Below, in pieces: positions 48,255 to 56,929 of a DNA stretch of 64,000 nt. Made by a program: the position numbers and the translations under genes. The stretch comes from Cenococcum geophilum 1.58 (Eukaryota; Ascomycota; Dothideomycetes; Gloniales; Gloniaceae), in contig KV748215.1 of assembly GCA_001692895.1 (NCBI GenBank), positions 1,161,720-1,225,719 of the forward strand. Direction: 5' to 3'. The notes below the pieces were generated by a model. It was not told where the DNA came from, made no database searches, and saw only the letters and a program-made list of their open reading frames with translations. Position 1 is the stretch's first letter. Every line of letters begins with the position of its first letter.

Positions 48255-49542
48255 AGAAGGGTTATAGGCTAACTATCTTAGTGCGGTTATATATATTAGC
48301 TACTAATATTATAAGCTTATAGGCACTATATAGTTTAATCTAATACTTATTTAAGAAGTCTATAATAGGTTTCTGCTACCTTAATAATAGGATAAGTTTA
48401 TACTTTTTTACTAAATTATATTATATAAGATTAATTTTAGCGCCGCTGTTATATAGTACTTAGAACTATTATACCTTATTTATAGGAAGTACCGTTTCTA
48501 GCTTAATAGTAATATAAAAAGTCTTTTTTTCTATAATTTACCCTAGCTATAGCTAAAAGAGGTCCACGATTAGAGCTTTTTATTATTATAAATTATTAGT
48601 ATATTTATTACCCTACTTATTCTTCTAATAAGATTTACCTTTAGGGGATTTTTTTTGGCTTCTTAGAGTATTCCTATAAGGGTATTAGATAGATATTAAG
48701 TTATCCCTAAAAGCCTTTTCTATTACTTAAAGCTCCTAACTTTAACTATTTTAAACTTCTCTTTAAAAACAGCTTCTTTAATGCTTAGGCTTACCCTATA
48801 TTGCTACTAAAGTGCCTACGCTTTTAGTTACTCCCTAGCTTCTTACTAGAAGAGGTTTAGTATAATATAGCCCGCCTCCACGTCGCCATACGGCCAAAAA
48901 AACTGAGAGTGCTTGCGAACTTATTATAAGCGCGGCGGGACCTAATATATATACTCTTACATTTAGTTTTTTTACTATATTCTTAGCATTAGAACCGCTT
49001 ATTTAAAATCTATATATATAGTAATCCGCGGTAGAGCTCCTACGCGCTTTATTTTATTATAAATTACTAGCTTAATTCTAGCCTAAATAAATCTAATTAT
49101 CTTTTTTTTTATAGATACTACTATCCTTATTTTTAAAGGGCTTTAGATTTATCTATTAAGTATAAGTTTCTATAAAGTTTATAAACTAGTGGAAATCTTA
49201 ATAGTCTAGCTATATACTATTCTATAATTATTCTGTGTTATTATATTATATAATATACAGATTTTAGGTCTAACCCTTTAGGAAGGTCTATAGCCATAGC
49301 TACAGAGTAATTTACTCTTTATTAAGTTAATTAAGCGCGATCTAATTTAGCAATTGGTCTTTAATCTTACTAATAATCTATTATATACGTTCTTTAGTAT
49401 CGTCTTATATTATTAGTATTTTAAAGAAGTTATCTACTTTATAAACCTAATTCTCCAAATATTAGGCGTTAGGTCTGTAGCGGAGTTCTAAACTACTAAA
49501 GGCCTTAGCTAGCTAGTTTATATCCTTTTTCTATTTATTATA

Positions 49543-50177
49543 TAACGTCTTAGCCACTTAGTCGAGCCAGCTACCCGGTTAAGCCACCCTAAAACATACC
49601 AAAATCTACTAACTGTTGGTTACACAAGGTGATATCACGTAGCTACGGTTCGTAGATAGTATAATGATTATTGTTCTTGTTTTTAATTCTTGAAGAAAGG
49701 GGTAAGGAACTTAAGGTTCCTCACCACGCTAGTGCCGCGGCGGCACGTGACGGCAACTTGCCGCACGTAACGGCAACTTGCCACACGTGGTGGCAATATG
49801 CCTCATATAGTGACCACTTGCCTTTATTCCCAACACTAACTTTGGCCTATTATAACTCTACCCCTATAAAAGATATTTAAATAAATTTTTTAATATAGCT
49901 ACTTATATATAAAAAGATATTATTTATAATATTTAAGCTAATATAATAATTTTATTAATAAATATTAAAAATTAAAAAATTATTTTTAAAAATTATTTTA
50001 TTAGCTTAAAAATATATAATATTATTTTTAAAACATTATAACTAAAGTCCTTTTATATATGAGTAGCTATATTTAAATTTTTATTTAAATATTTTTATAG
50101 GGGTAGAGTTATAATAGGCCAAAGTTGGTAGATTTTGGTGTGTTTTAGGGTGGCTCGACCGGGTGGCTAAGACGTTA
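49543..50177. mobile_element. AT-rich foldback element (MITE-like) with long inverted arms
   Basis: The left arm starts TAACGTCTTAGCCAC (49543) and continues, after the solo LTR, with TTGGCCTATTATAACTC (about 49841). The right arm is the complement, ending GTGGCTAAGACGTTA at 50177. The arms are about 150 bp or more and the centre (about 49900-50040) is almost pure A/T and itself palindromic. No coding capacity. The left arm carries an extra ~14 bp near 49568-49583 that the right arm lacks. Confidence 0.8.
49614..49835 (-). repeat. Solo LTR of a Copia-related family
   Basis: 222 bp reading TGTTGG ... CCCAACA with a perfect target duplication CTAAC (49609-49613 and 49836-49840). On the minus strand its start (TGTTGGGAATAAAGGCAAG) resembles the start of the Copia LTR at 41994, and it shares the AGGAAC(C)TTAAG(G)TTCCT palindrome. 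It contains about three copies of a 20-bp GGCAACTTGCC-CACGTAAC unit and looks much less RIP-mutated than its surroundings. Confidence 0.85.
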
Positions 50178-50430
50178 GATGCCTCTTTAAGTCTTCTATA
50201 CCTCCTTAAATAAATACTAGGTAGCCCCTAAAAAGCCCTTAGCCTTATCTAGATTATAATTTTTTTTTAAATTTAGTCTAAATTAAACCCTACTAGATCT
50301 AGATTTGCCCTTAAAGGGTTCTAATATATTTATTAGTAGCTTCCTCCCGCATGGCTTCCGAGAGCCTTATAATAGCTTCCCAATATCTATCTTAAAGGAG
50401 ACCGGTACAGGGCTCTTAACTTTCTAAACT

Positions 50431-51005
50431 TAGGCCCAAGTTCTCGTTCATCACATTGTCAATTCTTGGCGCTGCTCGCCGACGTGTCAACGTTCGCCCC
50501 GTCTCAGCCCCGTTTGCGAATCATCGCGACGGTTAGCAAGCTTCACCGAGTCTTATTCCTCCAACCAGCAGGTTGCGTCTACAACGTGCGAATGATATGA
50601 GACTTTCACGTCCCGGTCACGCTGCATGATAGGTCCCACTGCTGCGAGAAGCCAAAAAATGTGAGTGGGGCGAATCGTTATTGGATGAGCTACGTCTAAA
50701 CACATCAATACGGTTTCCACAACCTCTGCATGTTCACTGTCTAGCAAACGGCGGGAAAGGAGCTTTCACTTTCATCTACTGAACGTTGATAGAATGCGAT
50801 CATAAATCGACTTTCGAAACTCATCCAAAACGTAGATTTGTCGAGAAGGATGTGCCATGATGCGCCACCAACCTGCTCACCAGCAAATCAATTTGCAGGG
50901 CAGACAAGCTTCTAATGCTCGGCTTACAGGCTGACGCGTAGCTGAGGGATACTTAACGAGGGTGTGGCTCTCCGTAGCCGCTCTCATTATCCCCTTCCGC
51001 AAGAA
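50431..51005. other. Upstream region of the HET gene
   Basis: Composition returns to normal here. It should hold the HET promoter. A 64-codon minus-strand frame at 50553-50747 is open but carries no recognisable motif, so I do not call it a gene. Confidence 0.4.
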
Positions 51006-53282
51006 ATGTTACCTACTCTCCGCCGTAATCTACCGCCTTTTAGTATGGGCACTTTCCAATATACTTCCATTCCAGTGGATGAGAATCAGATTCGAATTCT
51101 TCGACTGCTTCCGGCCGCACATTCATCCGAGCCCATAAGCATTGAGATCTTCAAGACTTCGCTAGATAATCTGCCAGAATTCATAGCCTTCTCTTATCAA
51201 TGGGGTAATCCCGAACTCAGGACCAAGATAATGGTCAGGAATCAGGACCTTTCGATCACTGTCAGTCTCGAGACGGCTCTGAAGTATATGCGGCGTCCGA
51301 ATGTCTCTGAGCTCATCTGGATCGATCAGATTTGTATTAACCAGGGTGATGGGGCCGAGAAAAATGCCCAACTTCCTCTAATGGAAAAAATATATGCCCT
51401 TTCGACTCAGACCGTCGGGTGGCTCGGGGAGGGAACGTCACAGTTAATGGAAGCCATGCGGTACCTTCGTGAAATCGGGGTCAGAACCCTTGAGATCGGT
51501 CTGAAGGACGTCACCGCATCCGACTTTCAAGCAATCCTGGCAGATGAGTCGGACCTGGCCTCCGGCATAGTTGTACTCGATGACGCTACGCGGGCAATGA
51601 GAGACGGTGTCCATCGCCTTATCATAGAACAAGGAGACTTTTTTGCCTTCAAGCCACACGACGGTTTAGTTCAACTGTGCCAGTTGCAGTACTTTAAGAG
51701 AGGCTGGATACACCAGGAAGTAGCTATTCCGAAGAAGCTTATGCTGAAATGCGGGGATATAAGCCTGGACTCCGACACATTTGCTGCTGGGATAAATTTT
51801 TACTTAATCTTTATCCTTGTCAGTGTCCACAGGATTAATTGGAGCTTCCAGCCTTAACAGAGTCAGTTCCTTCGGGACAACTTGATCCATCAACTGATAG
51901 AGTAGGTTTTAGGACTGTCACAGAGTGTATGGAGATCTTTGCAGGCGTGGATTCCTTGGATGCCCCGACTTCTATCCAATCCTCTCTATTCGTTAGGTCC
52001 GTCACGAGAGCAAAAGAGGCCACACACTAGTGTGCCACCCCAAGTCTTTGAAGTCATGAATATGGTCATGCCAAGAGGAGCGCGGATCACGGACAACGTA
52101 ATAAAAGCCCTTGTACTTCGCACCTGGTACCACTCAGTCGAGGGACGTAGGCACCTAACAATGGCCCAGCTTCTTCACAAATACCGGGCGACAGAGTTCA
52201 CGAAACAGGTTGACAGGGTCCACGGCGTGTTAGGTTTGGCAACAGACTGGGAGGAATTAGGCTTTAAGCCCAACATGTCGAGGTTATTAGAGGACACTTA
52301 CACCGACATAACCAAGCGAGTCATTCAGAAGCCCGTCTCGGATGCTGAAAAGATGGGCGGTATCAACTTCATGTCTCTTGTGTCGTTTCCCAAGTCCATC
52401 ACCGAACTGCCCTCGTGGGTCCCGGACTTTAGCAGATTGAAGGAGATCAACACCCTGTCTGAAGCAACGACAACTCTAACCACGCCATTCCATGCATCTC
52501 CCGGGATAAAGCACCCGATTTCCAATAAGGCCAGAATACTGCTTTGCTGTGGTATCCCCGTCGACGAGATCACCCATATTGGCAGAATGTGGGAGGCTGA
52601 CCACGAAGGCGAGAAGAAACTTGCCGGTGGTCTCAAGCCATTCACAGATATGAAAAATTTCTGTCATACGTCTCGTTCCATCGTGTCAGAGGATCCCTAT
52701 TCTAGCCATCCGTTTCGTGACTAGCCCCAGAAGTTGGCCGGAGCCGAATGGCGGGNCCCAATCCTGGATCATGAGTCGGTGAGCAATACAAGCTACAGCC
52801 AACGAGCCACGGAGCTAAGCCTGAAGGGTTACCAAGAGCTCTCATATATGGTATCATGGAGCTCCCAAGAACGGGTCTATTCAGGGAACCCGCCTGTGCC
52901 ATTGACGCCGGCCGAGGAAGAACGCCTGAGCCGGGTTGCTCCGCCTGACAAGATCCTGGCAGAAATGCAATTAAAGAGGGACAAGTTTGACAAGTGTGGC
53001 TCGAGTGTCGAACGTAACAACTATGACATTCACCTAGACATGTTCCGACTGATGAGGCCATTCCTCACAAGAAAGGGATTTGTGGGACTTGGACCTCCAT
53101 CAATGGAGCCTGGAGATCTTGTCTGTGTTCTATATGGCGCGTCGTTCCCCTTTGTTCTCAGGCCCCATGAGAATGGGGCCGAGAGGAAATATTCTCTAGT
53201 TGGAGAGTCATACTGCCACGGTATTATGGATGGCGAGGCGCTGCAGATGGGGATACAAAACCAAGAATTCCTCTTGACATAG
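51006..53282 (+). pseudogene. HET-domain (heterokaryon incompatibility) gene with in-frame stops
   Basis: One frame is readable from the ATG at 51006 (or 51045, MGTFQYTSIPVDE) to the stop at 53280-53282. It has the HET-domain signatures IRILRLLPA, EFIAFSYQWGNPE, SELIWIDQICINQGD, EKNAQLPLMEKIYALSTQTVGWLGEG and YFKRGWIHQE, then VDRVHGVLGLATD, ELPSWVPDFS and the usual tail RKGFVGLGPPSMEPGDLVCVLYGA followed by GESYCHGIMDGE. HET proteins trigger fungal cell death on non-self contact. The frame is broken by three stops: TAA 51855, TAG 51903 and TAG 52722. The first two could lie in an intron (GTCAGT at about 51820 to CACAG at about 51926, which keeps frame); the third has no such escape. An ambiguous base lies at 52756. 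Probably dead, or truncated before its C-terminal 185 residues. Confidence 0.8.
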
Positions 53283-53536
53283 GTAAATGTTGTTTGGATC
53301 TAGTAAGGGCGGTAATGGCGCTCATATCTCTTAAGGTTCCCTTGCTTCCGATTGTCTTCTTTCCAATGGGATGAGATTTTATTCTCTCCCATTCTTCCTG
53401 TTAAAGATCAAGACTCTAAAAGGGGTTGTGGGATGGCATTTATCAGGACTTGGAGATAACCTGTAAGCCTAGCGCATAAATTTGCAGCCTTACGCGATCA
53501 GGTTCGTCGTGTCACGATCGTCCTTGTAGCAAGTAA

Positions 53537-53845
53537 AGGGCATCGTGTCACAGCCACATTGAGTCACCAGCAAGTCTGTGTCGTATCAAGTGTCGCAATG
53601 GCGTTGGCACCGGCTCTGAGAGCATACTAAAAGAAGACTTCGAATACCATGTTGGACGAGTCCAGGACTCGTGGTCTCTATGCAGGAGTAAAGAGAATGT
53701 CCAGGAACTACAATACAGGCTAGAGAGCTTCCGGGAAGAGCTCAACTTACACATTATTGTTAGATCAGATATGTACTTTGAAGGATGTCTTCTTGAGGCA
53801 CTTGCTAATGGTGCCTTGCATTTAGACAGCAAGTTGAAAGCTTAG
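53537..53845 (+). pseudogene. Gene fragment with coiled-coil character
   Basis: About 100 codons are open on the plus strand without a good early ATG: ILKEDFEYHVGRVQDSW, then ENVQELQYRLESFREELNLHI and LLEALANGALHLDSK. The amphipathic helices look like real protein and resemble the N-terminal helical regions of fungal ankyrin/NACHT-type proteins, but I cannot assign the family. The frame closes at a TAG near 53845 and the following ~200 bp have protein-like text in short pieces (ETLDAIVNQHDVFNHTAGPAPDEA), so this is likely a decayed gene. Confidence 0.4.
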
Positions 53846-53849
53846 GTTC

Positions 53850-54472
53850 AGATATAAGAGTCCCACTTTGATAATAGCGACGGGAGGACCATAGAGACAC
53901 TCGATGCCATCGTCAACCAGCACGACGTCTTCAATCATACTGCAGGACCAGCACCAGACGAGGCTATCCAATTTCCACTTACAACAATTATTAAGGAATA
54001 CTGCAACAAGCTAGTCGGATGCTGAGGCAAGAATCTCTTCCAATCCCAGTGAGGGAGCTGTGGACGCGGAAGTAGATTCAGAAGCCACTGAGAATATTGA
54101 CCCAGCATCTGATGTTGGAGATTCCAGGTGTAACGCCTCCTCGATAATTTCCGCTGCCTTTGATCATAGCGCCTCCCTCTGCCCTGTAAGTTTGTTCGAT
54201 CCCTTCAGCGCTTGTCTCCGAAACGCTTATACCTCTTGATACTTGCCCTGGCTCTCTAGTACGGATATAAGGCTGTTAACACTGATGAACGTGTCCGGAT
54301 GCTCTGTCAAATGTAACCGAATGCAGAGGATAGAGGTAGAAGCCGCCATGCAGTGAGTCGAGGGCTATGGAGGTAGTACTGTATATATACCCTACAGGGG
54401 GTACACTAGAAGGTAGGATAGCTAGTGCTAGCAGCTAGTAAAACAAGGGATACCGGGTAGAGGTGCAGCCGG
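53850..54472. other. Gene-poor stretch
   Basis: Only short broken frames are seen; possibly the rest of the fragment before it. No repeat or RNA gene recognised. Confidence 0.35.
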
Positions 54473-55294
54473 CTACATCAAATCCCTGTGCACCCAAACC
54501 CCACTCGACATCCCAGCCATAGTCACATCATGCGTCCACCGGCCCACCCTTCTCAACTCCGCCAGGTATTCGCCCAATTCCTCATTGAACGCCCGATTCA
54601 TCTGCTCCTGCCTTTCCCATGTTACCTGATCCATGCCAGCCGGAAACGCAGCCCTAGGAATGACCAATGATGGAAATGGTTGGCCTGTCAAGGGATCCAA
54701 CAAGCGGGCCCCATGTGCCGCGAGGAACATATTGAACCGTCTACACTGCACGTCTGGATCCCCCAGTGTGTCCCGCAGCATGGTGGTGTGGAACCCCTCT
54801 CTTGTGAGCACTGGGAGGGTTCCTTGCATTGTGTACTGGATGCGGTTGGTGCGGTAGTAAATGGGCATGACATCGTAGACGAACTTTTCGGGCGAGGGGA
54901 ATCCGTTCTGTGAGGCGAAGATGAAGTAGCGGCGGACTTTGTTGTCGGCGTCGGAGTACATAAGAGTTGTGAAGGCAGAGGCGTATTTGATGGGGTCGAA
55001 GCCGGAGGGATCGGTGGGAGGGGTGCTGGTGAAGTAGGTGAAGATTGCGTCAAGGAGGCGGGTGAAGAGTGGGGTTGGCTGGTTTGACGGTGCGATTAGA
55101 GTATCCCAAGTGAATGCTGGTGGCATGGTGGGTGGTGGAAAGACTTGCTGCTGGGGGTACATATAAGGTTGAGCAGTGTATTGCTGGGGTCTTTGAAAAG
55201 CGCCGTTCGGTTGGTAGTAAGGCTGCTGGTTCTGTGCGGTATATTGTTGGCCCACGTTGTTCATCACGCTCACTAGGAACTGTCTGAAAGGCAT
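54473..55294 (-). CDS. Hypothetical protein, DUF7514-like, 273 aa
   Basis: A single exon with an intact frame. The first ~60 residues are Gln/Tyr/Pro-rich and disordered. From about residue 62 there is a helical domain: FTWDTLIAPSNQPTPLFTRL then LLDAIFTYF, DPIKYASAFTTLMYSDADNK and PVLTREGFHTTMLRDTLGDP. This layout (a W-x-x-L entry followed by LFxRLLxxIFxxF) resembles the fungal DUF7514 family, whose function is unknown. Start may be MPFRQFL at 55294 or MNNVGQQ at 55264; the second follows a possible CAG acceptor and is equally plausible. No signal peptide or membrane segment. Confidence 0.6.
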   Translation of the reverse strand: MPFRQFLVSVMNNVGQQYTAQNQQPYYQPNGAFQRPQQYTAQPYMYPQQQVFPPPTMPPAFTWDTLIAPSNQPTPLFTRLLDAIFTYFTSTPPTDPSGFDPIKYASAFTTLMYSDADNKVRRYFIFASQNGFPSPEKFVYDVMPIYYRTNRIQYTMQGTLPVLTREGFHTTMLRDTLGDPDVQCRRFNMFLAAHGARLLDPLTGQPFPSLVIPRAAFPAGMDQVTWERQEQMNRAFNEELGEYLAELRRVGRWTHDVTMAGMSSGVWVHRDLM

Positions 55295-55796
55295 TGGTGT
55301 GAGTAAGATGAGGGGTAGGATTGAAGAAATTTTATGGCCTCTCCATAGACTGGAAGTGGTGGGAGCGGGGCAGATTGGGGCAGATTTAAGCTGATAGACA
55401 AAGCAAGTCTCTATTTGGTTGAGAGCTCGGCGTGCATATCATTCTCTTTGGTAATCAATGTATCCAAATCAAGATTGGTTGTATTCCAAAGCCACATTTT
55501 CCGTTGAGGCTGTGCTTGAGAGCGGCTTGCAGTACCACACTACCTGATATATCTTATGGAGAGATTGGGACAAGTTCCCTCGAATATCCACTTTCTCAAC
55601 CTGTTCTTATCTTCAAAAGGATTGACAAGCTGATTAAAGATGGGGAAGGTTTCCCATGATGACGTGGTTAGTGGAAAGGTTTAAGACACTTAGCTTCAAG
55701 ATTTTGATTTGTAAGGAAAATTGAGATTTTTGACCTTTAAAATACTACTAATAAAAAGCTTTAGTTAAAGTAAAAATCTACTAGTAGCTTTAATTT

Positions 55797-56168
55797 TAAC
55801 TTAGGGAATGTTCGGTTGCAAAACCGTCAGATGGAATATGAACTGAAAGTCCGGCAGAAAGAACGCGTTCCTTCCCGATTTGACACGCGTCTGTGGCTCT
55901 ACAGGTTGCACGGACGTGTGCAAATATGAAGCCTCCATATTGAACCGGAATCTGTAACAGAAGCTTCGAAAAATGACGCCGAGAGCTCCATTTCAGAAGC
56001 TGTATACGGTAAAGTTGCCAATATTTTAGCGTGCTATTCTGGCGTTTTGCGAGCGGTGAGAGGAACATCAAATTCTCGAGGCTGTGCAGACAAAATCACT
56101 CCGAATCAACAGATTATGAACTGGAATATGAGGCCTCCATATTGCAACCGAACATCCCCTAAGTTAGG
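55797..56168. mobile_element. MITE, about 370 bp, with 25-bp inverted ends
   Basis: The ends are TAACTTAGGGAATGTTCGGT on the left (from 55797) and its complement on the right (ACCGAACATCCCCTAAGTTA, ending about 56166), extending inwards to TTGCAA. Subterminal GGAATATGAAC and CCTCCATATT motifs also recur inverted. No coding capacity; the target duplication is unclear. Confidence 0.75.
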
Positions 56169-56929
56169 TGAGTTTTGGTGTAAAAAGGCTCCCAGCCGGA
56201 GACTTTTGTCCTAGTACCGTAATATGCCAATTACAGATACGGTCAACCCCTTTTTACAGCGGTTAATCGACCTGGTTCCCGAAAACAGAATCGGGACACG
56301 GTCCCCAGAATCAGAATACAGTCTTCAGGATCAAATCTAGTTCTCAGAACAAAATCCCATTTTCAGCAACTCAAGCTAATATCAAAGGATGTATCCTATT
56401 TGTTCTCAACATTACCACCTCATTAATATAAAATTCAGAGCCACCCCGCACCCTAGTTACCCTATAAAACGCCAGAAAGCTACCAGGTCATTAATTATCT
56501 AGTACTACAGTCATGTGTCAAAAGCAAAGGTTACTACTAAGGTCAAAGCGAGCCACAAATGAGAATTGTCGAAAGCAAAAGGAGACCTTTTTACAAAAGG
56601 CCAATAGATTGAAGCGAGACTATGACGCAGGTTGCTATCCCTTCGCACGCTCGTAGCACTTACCCCTCGGGCTTGCCGGATGAAGTCCATCCCATGAGCC
56701 GCACGCTCCTTTTGCAGGTCCCCAGCTAAAGTTCGCTCCGTCTCTGCTCCTCTAAACCTTTGTTTGCCGCCCTTAACCTCCACATTCTATTATATCGCTC
56801 ATACCTTAGCGTTTGCAAGTTTGTCCTTTGATTTTCTTTTGCTTGGTCGCTCGTTCTGCTTTATACTGTAGATGTTTCAAATATACTTCGACTTACCTGT
56901 TGTATATGGCCACGTTCGAGGGTGGAAGA
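56169..56929. other. Intergenic region downstream of the second HET gene
   Basis: No supported gene. A run of partly repeated CAGAATCxx words lies at about 56283-56370. Confidence 0.4.

Larger units (their letters stand above)
48260..50430 (-). mobile_element. Second Gypsy element, gag-protease part, decayed
   Basis: Minus-strand translation near 48640-48290 gives a retropepsin-like stretch (YNLVKKYKLILLLR, QKPIIDFLNKY, YKLIILVANIYNRTK) with the usual spacing. Upstream, to about 50430, is gag-like sequence (EAIIRLSEAMREEATNKY; KAKGFLGAT near 50250). It is interrupted at 49543-50177 by a foldback element and on its left by the Copia element. No LTR of its own was found in the window. Confidence 0.6.

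Noticed and set aside
49671..49880. Small plus-strand frame of 69 codons
   Set aside because: It lies across the solo LTR and the foldback arm, so it is chance coding in a repeat.
51839..52030. Alternative frame inside the HET gene
   Set aside because: It begins at a TTG, follows a stop and carries no HET text. The continuous gene frame is the other one.
56511..56783. 90-codon minus-strand frame between the MITE and the second HET gene
   Set aside because: No motif, no homologous feel and no splice context.
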